Assembly (NCBI GenBank): GCA_037833965.1
Contig: AP031354.1
Location: forward strand, 19,260,001 to 19,324,000
Reading direction: 5' to 3'
From: Marchantia polymorpha subsp. ruderalis
Lineage: Eukaryota; Streptophyta; Marchantiopsida; Marchantiales; Marchantiaceae
Length of the DNA stretch: 64,000 nt
In this document: positions 10,701 to 23,200 of the stretch, one piece after another
How positions within the stretch are numbered: position 1 is the stretch's first letter
Layout of the letters: every line of letters begins with the position of its first letter
Position numbers and translations under genes: made by a program
Notes under the pieces: model-generated
Told to the model about the DNA's origin: nothing
Databases searched by the model: none
The model's input: only the letters and a program-made list of their open reading frames with translations

Positions 10701-12989
10701 TACATCTTTCTTTCTCATCAGGCATTCTGATTCATTTTCAAGCGATCGATCATCATACCGAACCTACTTACAAGCTTGCTTTGTGAACTCACAGATAATG
10801 ATCCAGCAAAACCAGCAGCAAGCACGCCAGATTCTCGTGGCGAACCCTCAGTTGACCAAAGCTCTATTTCAGGTCAGTTCGTTTTGTGAGCAATTAAACT
10901 GCTGACGCAATGGATCGTACATCCTCTTTTACGTGATCACAAAGTTTTTCTCCTCTAATGTTCAAGTGTTCGAAATGCAGGCTCAAATTATGTTGGGGAT
11001 GGTGCGACCTCAACAAGTGGTATCGAACTGACTATGGCTCGTGCAATTGAGTGCATATACATTTTCGCTGGATTTAATAGCCATCTCAACATTGCTGACA
11101 TACACAAGATTTAAGGGTTAGAGTTTTGGTTCAAGAAATGCTTTACGTTAGTGATGTATTTGACACGCGGTCAATAACTCAATGTCGTTCAGGTGAGTAG
11201 ACGTATATTGTTTAAGGGCTCGAAAGTGAATGACTGGTAGCTTACTTGTTTTGTTCTCTACAGGTAGCAACTCAGCAACCGCAGACACAACCTGCACCAC
11301 CTCAACAACCTGCGAGTTTGATGCAGCAACAACAACCGAGACCTCCCCAACCTCATATTCCCCCTCCTGCTCAAATACAACCTCAGGCTCCAAACAAATC
11401 TACTTTTCAGCCACCTCTACCCCAGCAGCCGCAACTCCAGCAAACTCAGACACAAGTACAGCAACCACAGGCGCAGCCTCAATCTCATTTGCCTCAAGGA
11501 TTTCAGGTATTTGTACTGTCACATATCACAATCACCATCGGAGAAACATGTCAGTCGATTACCTCGATGAGTTGGCAACCAACGTATATAGATGTTAGAA
11601 TTCTGCTCTTAAAGGTTCTCATACGCGATCTTATCACGAAGCAGAGCAAGACTCCTGTGCATATTTGCTTAGGCAGGAAACAGAGTGAGGCGTTTTTGAC
11701 GGTGTCCATGACTTTGTTATGCGCTTACAGCAACAGGGAGGAATGGTTCAAACTAGTATGGGAATGACATTCCAGCCTGGACAACCGCCACCACCTAGCC
11801 AGCCTCCACCCCAGCAACTCTACCAGGTAGGGTTCCCTGCGACTTCTTTCACCATATGCTGTGCTCATGAGAGAAGTATTTTCATTCGATTCGAGAGCTT
11901 CAGTCAAGCATTGTTGATGGAATTGTGCAGATGGGTTCAAATATGATGGGGACAACGATGCAGCGAATGAGCTCCAGTAGTGGCGGAGTTCCAGTTGGTC
12001 AAGGTAACGGCGGAATTGCTGGTGGTACAGGCACTATGGGTCCATCTGGTACGGGGCAGATGAACCGAGGCCCTGGATTGGGTGCAATGGACAACCGTAA
12101 TGTACAACTCAATCAGGTTCCACCAACATCAGTAACATCTTCTGGAGTGAGTGGAGTCCTCGCTCAAGCTCCGATGCCCGTGGCTCAAGCCGGACCCATG
12201 GCCAGCGGGCATCCCATGCCGAGTGGGAATTCCGGAGGAGTCGTTGGGATGGGCGGATCATTACCTAGTAACTTAGCTCCGCCACAAATGATGGGAGATC
12301 CAAATGCCCGAGGCTACTCAGGAATGGGAGCCATGAATACTGGAATGAATGCCGGCCTGAACACAGCAGTCAACTCGGGCATGACACCATCCATGAATTC
12401 CAGTATGAATCCCGGTATGAATACAACCATGAATACAACCATGAATACGAACTTGAATTCAGGGATGAATCCCCCTATGAACACAGGCATGTCACAGAGT
12501 TTGAGCACAGGTGTGAATCAAGGGATGAATGCCCTCATTAATCCAGGTATGAATGCGAACATGAACTCGGGGTTGAGTGCGCTGAATCCCGGGATGGGTT
12601 CTAGTTTGAACCAAGGTATGAACAGCGGTTTAAATCTTTCACAAAGTGGAGGATTCGTGGGGACCACGGATGGAACTGCTGTGACGTCAACCGCAATGCA
12701 GCCTCAGTCATACTCGCAGGTTCAACTGCAAGCGCCTCCTGCCCCACAGCAACCGCAGGTAATTTAGCCATGCCTTTCTCCTAATTTGATTACTAACTGC
12801 TTTCTGTACCCAACTCTGGTTGAAGCGGTTGCTCAAGTTCTCTGCCTGTTACAGATACAGGTCCCTCTTGAGCTGGAGCAACAGAAGGCTTTATTGCAAC
12901 AGGTCATGAATCTCACCACGGAGCAGATTATGTCCCTCCCTCCCGAACAACGGCAACAAGTACTTCAACTTCAGCAGGCCTTGCGGTAG
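7798..12989 (+). CDS. CSTF2: CstF64, cleavage stimulation factor subunit 2
   Basis: Binds the G/U-rich element downstream of the poly(A) site in nuclear pre-mRNA 3'-end formation, as part of CstF. Exons: 7798-7837, 8379-8457, 9751-9934, 10113-10158, 10332-10639, 10795-10872, 10981-11019, 11264-11506, 11731-11826, 11931-12758, 12855-12989. All junctions are GT-AG and in phase, giving 691 residues. RRM about 10-88, with RNP2 CVFVGN and RNP1 KGYGFCEF. Hinge domain about 190-258 ([11 protein letters not shown], then [18 protein letters not shown]). Q/P-rich linker, then a Gly/Met-rich region with an NxxM array at about 507-606. C-terminal helical domain in the last 44 residues ([16 protein letters not shown]), which binds Pcf11 in the known family. 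The exon 5 acceptor is the least certain; 10287 also fits the phase. Confidence 0.93.
12336..12632 (+). repeat. 12-bp coding repeat (NxxM tetrapeptide array) in CSTF2
   Basis: About 25 consecutive tetrapeptides of the form N-x-(G/S/T)-(M/L/V), such as [20 protein letters not shown], with one 3-residue unit (SAL). The period is 12 bp in exon 10. Vertebrate CstF64 has an unrelated pentapeptide MEARA/G array at a comparable position between the linker and the C-terminal domain. Confidence 0.85.
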
Positions 12990-14795
12990 ATCCAATTAGA
13001 GGTGCTGCTGAAGTAGGTGCACTTAGATAGGAATAGTCTAGTACTCAAGTAGGAGTTGCTCAAATTTTGATAGTGTGCTCTTACGGGAAGAGAAGTGTCA
13101 TCTTTTTGTAGGTTATATTTCACATTGATGTTGAGTCCTGGCAAGGTCATACAGATCCTTGCCCAGCAGTGAGGAATATGTGGGTGTATTGTGATAGTAT
13201 GTGGATGATTGATTGAAGATGATCACTACCTGGGACGCCAAATACGTGCATGATTCAACTTTGTCTCACATTTGTAAAACTCAGATGATGTTGTACACGC
13301 CTTACCCCCAGCTCCTCTCGCTACGATTGTGCAACCAATTTGTCACAACTCTTTTCAGCAGTCTGACAACTTCTCTCAGTAGAGTTATAAGACTTGTAGT
13401 CAGTTACACTTTCCAACTCAGAGCACGGAAAATACACTAACGAGACCAAATAAACTCGAGATTATTGTTTTTCATTTACAACCAGCGCTATTGCTATAAA
13501 CGAACGGCTTCTTGTTTCTCATGTTACAACCATCAGTGATGCCGTAAGGAAGACTAGCAGGACCTGATATTTTTTGATCTAAGTCGTAAACTGCTGGCCT
13601 TTCACTGAGTTGACGATGGGGAAACTCTGATCGATAACTACTTCGCTATTGAATTGGCAGCAGAACTGGAAGGACAAATCTGTAGCTCAATCTTTCTCAT
13701 TGAAGCTGCCAATAGACATGCTCACGGTACTAATTTTCAATGTCGAATGAGCCAACTTCCTAACCAACAACGGACATCCTTGGACAAACGTTTTCGATAC
13801 AAAGTCCGAAGACACTGTACACAGGAAAATAATATCACCAGATACTGTACTCTGGAAATAAAAAAAAATTTTCCACAAAAGAAGGTACGTGGATACTTCA
13901 TTGTCCACGTCATACAGACACGTGGCTACTCACAGAGTTTAGCAGTTAAACTGCCAGAGTGTGTGTGTTTCTCTTATACCAAACAATTGGTGTTAGTTGT
14001 GACATTAGACAAAGATTACAAAAATATTTGTCGCATCAAATCAAATATTGAAACTACAACGTACTTCAAACACGAGTTTATAGCATTGATACCAATGGGA
14101 AAGATTCGTTTATCACTTGCATGAGAATATCATCACATGATTCCAAATCATGTCAAGTTTGTGATTCGAAATTTTCATATTGCGAGTTTGAATAAAAGTT
14201 AGAATTATCTCACCAATCCAACTTTCCGAAATATACTACCTTTGTCAACAAAAGTTGTCCATGCTATATTGGAGAACGCAGATGATGCCCCTATTCTACT
14301 CATGTTTCTTTCTTCACTCCTAAAACATACAATTTTCAACAAATTCTAAGCTAGGTGTAACAAAGCCTATGATTTATAATGGACGACATTACCTAGTATC
14401 TTCTTATCTATTCTGATTTGAAAATTCAAGAATATTAACCATCCTCGGTGATTCATCATGATTGTGTATATCTTTCTTCATATATAAATTTTTTTTAATA
14501 CATTTCACGTCAAACTATAAATATTGGGAATCTAATGCAAATGATTCTATTCTATAGCTATTCAAGCTTAGGTGGATTAATGCAGTCAATGTCTCACATG
14601 TATAACCTTAATTTTTACTATAGAAATATGATTTTAAATCAAATACCAACATAAAACAGTCACTTTTGCAATATTAAGTCACATTTCACACTCTTTTAAC
14701 TGGTTGTGATATTTAAGTACATCATGAAACTTAATCTTCACTATTTGTGGATTTTAACAAATTGATGGGAAAAAACTAAAATGCAACATAAATCG
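12990..14795 (+). other. CSTF2 3' flank and AT-rich intergenic DNA
   Basis: The first few hundred bases are probably CSTF2 3' UTR; no single poly(A) signal stands out. A 156-codon open frame (13654-14124) has unlikely composition and no recognisable family, so I leave it uncalled. The remainder is AT-rich with nothing I can identify before the tRNA gene. Confidence 0.5.
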
Positions 14796-14868
14796 TGGAG
14801 ATGCGGGGTATCGATCCCCGTGCCTCTCTCATGCTAAGCGAGCGCTCTACCATCTGAGCTACATCCCC
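14796..14868 (-). tRNA. tRNA-Ala(AGC)
   Basis: A 73-nt cloverleaf on the minus strand. The 5' end GGGGATG pairs with CATCTCC before discriminator A. The D-arm is typical (TAGCTCAGATGGTAGAGC). The anticodon loop is TTAGCAT (AGC), and the T-arm CGGGG-ATCGATA-CCCCG is perfect. The anticodon stem CTCGC/GAGAG has one G-A mismatch at pair 30-40, where plant tRNA-Ala normally has GCGAG. The gene may be functional but weakened. There is no intron. Confidence 0.87.
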
Positions 14869-16750
14869 TCACATTCAAATGTGTTGAAAATTTAATATTG
14901 ATATTTATTTTTAATATTTTTTTATTGATTCCCTATTTTTTGATTGGCTGGATTGTGATGAAATACTGTATTTGTATAAAAATCATGATAATTTTTTATT
15001 TTCAGTTTTAGATTCTATATCTAATCTAGTGAAGAATCTTATTCTAATTTTTGAAATGCTTAATACTAAATCACATGACTTTAACTCAACTCATAAAATA
15101 TCGTATAATTAAAAGTAATAATTTAAAAATTCTTGAAAGTTTTCAGAGTATCTCTAGTATTCCCATTTTACATAAATTTTGAAAATTCCAGTAAGGTATT
15201 TTATATTATATCAGTATAATTTATGTAAAGTAATTATTTCAATTCAAATTAAGATTTCAATATTTAAGTATTATTATCTTATTAATTTTTTATATCAAAA
15301 TAAAAATTATTTATATTTAAATTTTATAATAATACATTCGAATAAAATTTTATCCTAAAACGTGATAATTATATTGAATTATAATACTTAAATTTATAAC
15401 CACATATGAATATGTTTTGATTTTGTACAATGTTCATAAACTTTAATTTTTGAAAGTATGTCGTTATGATTTTTTTGGTCATTAGATTATGTAACAAGAG
15501 ACATTTTTTTTTTCAACATTACATTTCAAGATTAAGTATCAACTTCTTTAATCATTTTTGTGTGGATAAATTCCATCTCGAATTCAAAATAAGTAAATAA
15601 AATTTAGTTTTGGGGTCATATGTACTCAGTATAGATAAAAGGATATCAAATATAATTAGCTTGACAAATAGGAGTTTTGGTGAAATCAATAAATCAATGT
15701 AAATAGCTAATGATAATTTCTTTCTTTAGACTTGTATACAAAGATCTTAATAAATGCATAATTATGAAATTTTTTTGATGCTTAGATATATTACATCATG
15801 TCTGAAAAAAATACTTGTCCAACACATGTATATAATTCATTATATTTTTAAAATTGATATCATTTCGAGAAATTAAATTTTGGGTATATGAATAATTTTT
15901 AATTTGAGATTAAATTCTTGATTTATTCAAAATATTCAAAAAAAAATGAGATAATAATTTTTTATCTAAAACAAAAATATTTTACATATTTATATATGAA
16001 AAAATATAATCAATTGTTATCACCTTTCATTATCTTTTTAAAAAATGATATAAGAATTTTTTCATTTGCAAGAATAAAGTATATTTCAATGTCTATGCTG
16101 TTTAGAAGCTTTTATATAGAGCAAACACTTAGATCAAATTCAACATATTTTTTTCATTTCAGAGGTTATTTCTATTCTTTGAACCTTGATATTTGTTTCA
16201 ACTGATGATGGTTTTAGTTTCTTGAGTGTTTTATAATTTTTTTGCAAATTGATATGAAGTACTGGTTTTATTTCCACAAATCTGGAATAGAATTTTTCAT
16301 ACATTGAATTCATTTTTTAGAACATAAAATATTTATGATTTTCCTTATGTAATCTGAAAAAGTCAAGAAATATTATTAATTGAAGAAAATATCAAGGAAA
16401 TAATTTTTTAAAAAGTTTTGCTTAGAAAGTTTCAAATATGTAAAATTACTTCTGCCTGTATTATGTGATACATGTCTAAAATAAGTAAAAGTTGTTAAAT
16501 TAAATCCACAATTTCCATTTTATTGTAAATTAAATCTCTTGTGACCATCCGAAATGCAATTTTTGTCAAACGTAATGTGATTTCTACGTGTACTATAGTT
16601 TTCGTTTCGCGTCTTTGTTGGGATTTTTGTAGAATTTTGTACAATGAGGGTTATATTCACGGAGCAAGCCGGTTTTCTTGTATTTAAGATGAGGTTCTGT
16701 ACTGGCGAATCGGAGACTCTTTCGGTCCTTGTCAACCAGCAACTAACCAT
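14869..16750 (+). other. AT-rich intergenic stretch
   Basis: Strongly AT-rich with homopolymer runs. The longest open frame (15918-16205) is Phe/Ile/Lys/Tyr-rich and looks like chance. I see no gene, repeat family or regulatory site. Confidence 0.6.
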
Positions 16751-17127
16751 TGGCACCTGAGCTCTGCAAATGGCTCTTTTCGGAAGTGGTAGCAAAAAGC
16801 CGAAATAAAAAAAATTTCTTTCGTGGTCCGAGCGCCAGCCTGCCCTTATGCCCCAGTCCCTCCTTTCTCACCCATTTCGGCTCCCGGCGGGTCGGCCCCG
16901 TAGGGAGCGGGCGCCACCCCAAAGAAGGAGGCCCGGAGGGCTGGTTCTACAGGTCTGGAACAATCTACATTTTGTCTTTGGTGCTGACTTGAATCTTGGG
17001 TGACGAATGGTAAACAAAAACAATTAATAAAAAAATTGGTTCACATTTGCATGATTGATGGGAAAAAAACGAGATCTCGTGCTATTGTTTATAAAACGTT
17101 TCATCGTCTAGCTCCTCACGCTTCGCC

Positions 17128-17301
17128 CTAATTTCCGCCCCACCAATATATAGAAACAAAGAGAAAAAGCCATACAACATCAACAAAATGCCAATAAAAA
17201 GCAGCTGCTTCAAAGCCAAAGTGATGCTTTGGGGTAAAATGACCCAGATATTGACGAATCCCACATATTATTAAGAAAATAGTACCTATAATGACATGAA
17301 A
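17128..17301 (-). pseudogene. cox3: nuclear copy of mitochondrial cox3, last exon (NUMT)
   Basis: The minus strand encodes the C-terminal 57 residues of cytochrome c oxidase subunit III, ending naturally at TAG. Segments such as [20 protein letters not shown] and [20 protein letters not shown] are unmistakable. Immediately upstream the protein match stops. A GTAGG/CCTAC stem followed by CTAT (17311-17339) resembles domain VI and the 3' end of a group II intron. The remaining exon length fits a liverwort cox3 intron after nt 625, as I recall it. The promoter and the other exons are absent, so it cannot be expressed as COX3. The unusually GC-rich flank at 16800-16990 may be part of the same mitochondrial insert. 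Confidence 0.88.
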
Positions 17302-18217
17302 TTGAGATAGGTAGGCTCTTTCAAGCTTCCCCGCCCTACTCCCAAAGAACAAACTTTGAATACTGATTTGACATCATAATTATTTTTAGTACGCTTTTTG
17401 TCAGCACAAGTTCGGTTCATTGCATTGAGGCATCGGATTTCATCGATATTTGGAGAGCTTTGCATCATCCCCTATAATTCTCTTTGTACATGGCACCAAC
17501 ATTCAATTTTCATCCCTTAATTGATTTTCGGATACTATCATTCTCCTTTTCTTTTCTTGTCATCGCATACTAATGTGTGCGATGGTGAGAAATCAAATGT
17601 GTTCCTTCCCATACTAGTGCGATTCCCTTTTCTGGGTATCAATGCGAACGAAGGACGAACTGACGATTCTAAAAATGAAAGTGACCGAAACATACTGTCT
17701 ATTGCATTTCAAAAGAGACTCGAAGGGCTGGGGTTCGAACCCTGCTCTCGGGTCAACGTAATCAAGGTCGGGGGAACTAAACGGAAGTATGGATGGGCAG
17801 CGCCGTGAATGAAGCCGTCAGATTCATGAGAGCACGTGAGGTGGCATGTCCTCCGCGAGAGCAATACGACCTTCGATGGATCTCATCCGACGGATCGTAT
17901 CAACATGTTTTCGAGAACTCGGCGCTGTCAGTTAGTTCGTTAACCGTCAAGTAACTGCCTGCCGGTTCAGCCGGTGCTCCCGTCGCGGTTAACATAATAA
18001 CCAGGACTAGCAGGCTTAATCCACGTTTTTGAAAGTTAACAGACTCTCATCGCCGTCATTAATCTCCGCTACTCTAATCACAAGGTAATTACCGGTAATG
18101 CACCGCTCTCGTTCGCATGAACGTCTCATCCACGCTTCGTCGACGCTCCCGTTGCTCTCACATTCGAATTTCTCGTGACGATAAAGCGCCACCTCAATCT
18201 CCATCTCTAGCGCGCGC

Positions 18218-18249
<32 letters not shown>

Positions 18250-20241
18250 CCCTTCTCTCTCAAACCTCCGTCTCGGCATCCCCTTCTGCAATTTTGGATT
18301 ATGTGAGAGGATTAGGTGCTTGTTCAATTCTAAGGAAGACGATCGTTTGATCGGAGAAACAAGAATTGTTCTCGGCGCAGCGAGGGATAGCGGCATCTTG
18401 GGGGATTTTCTGGGTGTCGACTGAGAAAAATTTCCCTACTTTGGCAGCAAGAGGTCATCGGTTGATAGTTCTCGGTGCCCGCAGCGGCAGTTTTGATCAT
18501 GGCTGCTGCTCAACATTTTCGGCAACGAGGCTCATGGCTCGAGGCATCTAGAACTGAATGCATGCGGTAGCCGCAGACGGCGAGGATAGACTGGTATTTT
18601 AGCGAGACAATGATTCTCGCGATGAGTGATGAGTTGTAGCGGCCGAGGAGAGTTTTGTGATGTTCATCAGAGTTGTCATTGCGGTTACACATTGAGTTGT
18701 GTGCACAGCTCGATTTCTGTGGAGGTCTAGATAGTAGTGGGCTCGGGGAGCTCGGCGTTAGTCATGAGGAGTCGCTGCAGGCTTGGAGGACGAGGAGGTG
18801 TACTGGTAGGAAGCATGGGAACTGTTTCGTTATCTTACGATTCTACGCAGGCCTGAGGAGGTAGTTCCAGACGTAGATTCCTGTGATGCGATTGGCGATC
18901 AATTTTTCACTTCGACGGCAACTGTAAATAGATGTTCTTCGAGACAAATAAAGCTGGCGATTTTGGATTATAGGCTCTAGAGAAGAGGAAGCTGCTCGTC
19001 CTCGACATCGTAAGAGGACGTTCGTTGGCACAGCGTTCATTGGGGCATTTTTGCAATATGCGGTTTTCGGAGTTGTTACCATACCGGAATGACTTCATGA
19101 GGTTCCAAGAGGTGACTGGGAATCACTTTCCTGTGAACTGTAAGGGTAAGTAGGCGGAGGCATTGTATTCATATTAGCGTTGGAATCTGACTCAGAATCA
19201 GATATGTAGAAGACAGAATCTATGCCAAGGTCAGTGCAGATTATGGGATGCCACACAGCCTCTAGGTTGCGGCAAACTTGAGCAGTAATCTTTGATCCTG
19301 GCACTTGACGTCTCGGTGAGATGGACATGTTCAAGATTCAGCGGAGGAGGATGGATCAGTTGTTGGAATGTGGGCGTGAATAGCACTAGTGGCGTTTACG
19401 AACAGGTGGACGTGTCTTGAAGTTGACCTTGGACTAGTGCAGGCTGTAAATAGAAAGAAGTCATGCTGTAAGCAGAATAATAGAAGAGTGTAAAGACTTT
19501 TTTTGGCGCTATTTGGCACCCGGTTGAGCTGATGGAACCCCCGTTCGATGGTGATGTCAATCGGAGATGTTTCTGTGATTGCTGTCATAGGTTACAAGCG
19601 AAGTCTCCCGTTAAACTTAAGATAGAGAAGTAAGTGTAGGAGTCCCCGGTGGAAGTGCTGGAATAAAGTTAGAACTCTTGCACGGAAGGTTATCGTGACG
19701 ATATCAGGTCCCGACACCGGGAACTGTCTCTGTTGTCTCCATATATTTCTAATCAGCAGATGAAGTTAGTCTCCAGTTCAGAGGGTTCCGACCCTGTTGG
19801 CACTTGGCATACTTAGCGTAATGATTGTTGTAGAGACTGGAAGGATTTAAAATCATCAAGCTGGATTTACTGTCGGTGCTGTTCGACGGAGTCCGGGTGC
19901 CTCAGTGGGGCGCTTTGTTCGGGTTCTGCAAATCATTTGTTAAAAGATGGTCAAAATGGTAAGCATTTATTTGAACAAGCGGCGCTTATATTCTGCAATA
20001 CAATCGCAAATTCATCACACTGAATCTACACTTCTGGATCTGATCTTGTCCGGTGCTCCTTCAGCGATAGTTCAGCTGCTTTCGATTGATTACACTGCTC
20101 TGGACGATAAGGTTGTAAAGGTCTTCTCTCAGCCCTGAATCAAGAAGTATAAGGTTGATACTAACAGCTTGGTTTGTGAAATTTCAGGGAATCACTCGCA
20201 AGAATAACCGAATCCAAGGAGCACAAGCCGTGGAGCTTGCA
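17302..20241 (+). other. upstream region of the filamin/REJ gene
   Basis: 17302-17500 may be cox3 intron sequence. From about 17800 the base composition rises to the level of genic DNA. A CT-rich microsatellite lies at 18217-18261. The stretch to 20241 holds no open frame I trust and probably contains promoter and a long 5' UTR, possibly with a UTR intron whose acceptor is ATTTCAG near 20188. No cap-site element can be assigned. Confidence 0.4.
18217..18261 (+). repeat. (CT)n microsatellite
   Basis: An almost pure CT run of about 45 bp, interrupted by CCC and CCCC. In plants such CT/GA tracts are common in promoters and 5' UTRs, and this one is about 2 kb before the filamin/REJ start codon. 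Confidence 0.85.
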
Positions 20242-23200
20242 ATGTCTTTGCTTGTCACGTCCTTGGTACTTCAGTTGTTACAAGTATCGACCGCCAGCAC
20301 CTACGATGGTAAGTTTGAGACCAATTGAAAGTAGCTAATAATTCTGATCAGTACAAACAAATGCGCAATTTCAATTTACTCACTACATGTCTGTTCAAGG
20401 ATCACCTGCTCATTCAACTTCAAATCTGAAGATTGTTTGTCGAACTGACAAACTGGATGTCGGAGTATGAATGCATCATCTATAGACTCAAGAGTACCGC
20501 TGTGATTCTCGTCACTCCTCAAGTGCTAGACGATTCCGTCACGCTTGAACCGTGTCCGGAAGTCTGGAATTGTTTGAACTCTCAGTGCATGCCCACTTTC
20601 CATTAAGAAAATAGAGAAGTTCCAGTGGATAATTTGGGAAGAATGCGATCCTGTGTCCACGCAGGATCGCATGATTGACAACTTTCTGCGAACGTGATTC
20701 TAAATTCTAATTTTCAGTCGTAGTTTTGAAAGAAATGTTTTTTGAAAAAAGAGTGTCCGTGTTTTCAGAATATGTCGACCGTTATGACCGTCGAAGGTGG
20801 ATGCAAGACAACTGGAAGATGTACGAGGATAGCTCTGATAACAAGCCGATGGAGACTGAATATATTAGCGCATCTGCGTGGAGACAACTTGCCGCTGGTG
20901 GGACGTCAAATTGGTCTGTAGATGTGTCGGACACAGGGTTGGGAGCAGCAGTGCAGGTTGTGTACATGGGCATACCCGCCAAGTTGGATGCTGACATTTC
21001 AGCTACATTGACTGGGCCCGGAGCCAACAAGACGGAGAAGCTGACGGCCGTAGGAAATGGTGGCTACTCAGCTTATCTTTCTGCAGGCATACCCGGTGAA
21101 TATAAAGTCGTTCTAACCGAAGGCGGGGCCGCTCTTGGAGATCCGGAGTACATAGTTCATGTTGCTGGTCCCCCTTCTCCATTTACAAGTGTAGTGGCGC
21201 CTTGCGCGACTCCAGTAGATACAGGCTCACCGTGCATGATCACAGTCACAGCCAAGGATGCCGCTGATGTTGTCCGGGGTTCTGTGGGCAAATTATGTCC
21301 TTTCAAGATTTTAATCTGGGACGACAAAGGGGAATATTACAGTCCGAATTCTATCACGGGGCCTGTGAAAGGAGATGGAATTTGCAACATAACTTTCATT
21401 CCGTTGCGGAGCAGAGTTTACACTGCCAAAGTCACCATCGGTGGCATGACTCTGGTAACGAGTGGGCTATTCAATTTCACAGCGGCGCCCTCTGCTACCG
21501 CCGAAGCCAACTTCCTAGTTGAGTCTCCAGATAAACTAGCAGACGGGACATATGCAGTGGGGTCCGTTCTCTTCAACGTTAGGTCCAAAGATCCGGCGTA
21601 TAAGGCCATCCATGGCTTCACAATCAACGTCGAGAGCCCGAATATGTCATTCGTACGCAGTTGCTTGGACATTCGATCTTCTCCGGATTGCTCGTTTCTC
21701 ATGAACGTGACCAGGCCGTTTCTTTTCGATATAAGTGTCCTGCTCGACAATACTACCAAGCTTGCGTCTTCGATCACAGGAGCACAATTCTCGGCTGCGT
21801 TTGTAGTCGGTGAAAATTGCAGGATGAGCGTCACCGGCAATGTGACGAACATAGTATCGGGATCGAATTCACCTCCATTCGATATTTCTCTAGCAGATGA
21901 CTGGGCCAATCCTGCAGGTACTCCAAACTACCCATCTCTCCCAAGATTTAGACTGCTCCACAATACAGGCTTGTTGTAATTGTCTGGCCTGGTCCACTAA
22001 ACCTCTCTCACAGAATCCCACATATTGCTCAACGGGTCCCCTTTGCCTAACAAAAGCCTTTTATTATTTTCTACGTCTGCACATTTATTATATTCCTTAC
22101 GGAATGTTTGTATTAGCTTATTCCACTGACTTAGAGATGTCAAGATCTCAATGCTCTAGGGGAAATATACGCACTTGTCTCCTCTGCCTGCCAGTCAGTA
22201 CACTGGGGCCTAATTCTCCGTGCCGACGAGCAGTCCGTTGGGCGCCCTTTGTCCAGCCTCTAGCACCAGTATCTCAGATGTTGGTGAAATTGTTTGGACA
22301 AGGACATAGCTCGATGGATGTCCACACTAAGCAAGACATTCCATCGCGAGGTTATAATAGTCAAGTAGGTGCGTGCACCCGGCATCACTAAGAGTGCGTC
22401 CGTGCTGTGAACAGAAAACTACTCGTCCGGTGATCTGAACAGCATGCTCGTGGTTGACCTCATTGCAACCAAAATGCCCTCCTGTTACCTGCACAACGTG
22501 GCCATAAACGCAGCTGGGACCCCGGTCGGCATCTTCACCGCAACTTTCTCGAATCTGACTTGTGCCGGGAACTACACCGTGCGAGCGTGGTTTGGCTACA
22601 CCAACAACATCATCGAAGGCTCAGGCCTCGACTTGAGCGTGGTGGCCGGGCCAGAGGTCGCGGCGGCCTCGGTCGTATGGGCGAACGAAACGATGTTCAC
22701 AGCGGGAGGAACCGTGGGCATTGCGACCTTCGTTGCAGACCAATGGGGCAATCCCGTGCTGTCAGCTGACGTTTCCATCACCCTGGAAAACACTGACAAG
22801 ACCATAAGCACGAACTACACTGCCTTCTTGAACGATGACCACTTCCAAGCTGTCATCGGCGGAGGCGTCACCGTCGCAGGGCTCTACGATCTCGCCGTTC
22901 TGGTGGGCGGTACGTCCCTTTTGACTTCACAGATCAATTGCACTGCGGGCAGTTTGGACGCTACAAATTCCAACTTCACATTGGCTGCCAACTTCACGGC
23001 CGGAGTCCTGAACAACTTCACCTTGGCTCTGGTTGATGGCTATGCCAATCCGATCGGAAAGAGTCGAGGCCCGCTGATGAGAACGAGCGCGGGGGCCGTG
23101 CACACGAACGGCTCGGCCGCAGCGTGGGTGACGGTATCTGGGAACGACACGAGCCTCTTAGAATTAAGCATGAGGGTAGATGTTGCAGGACCTTATCAGA

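Noticed and set aside
13654..14124. 156-codon frame downstream of CSTF2
   Set aside because: Composition is chance-like, no family recognised, no splice or neighbouring support, and the region is intergenic in character.
17705..17760. tRNA-like T-arm (CTGGGGTTCGAACCCTG)
   Set aside because: No matching acceptor stem, D-arm or anticodon arm within tRNA distance on either strand.
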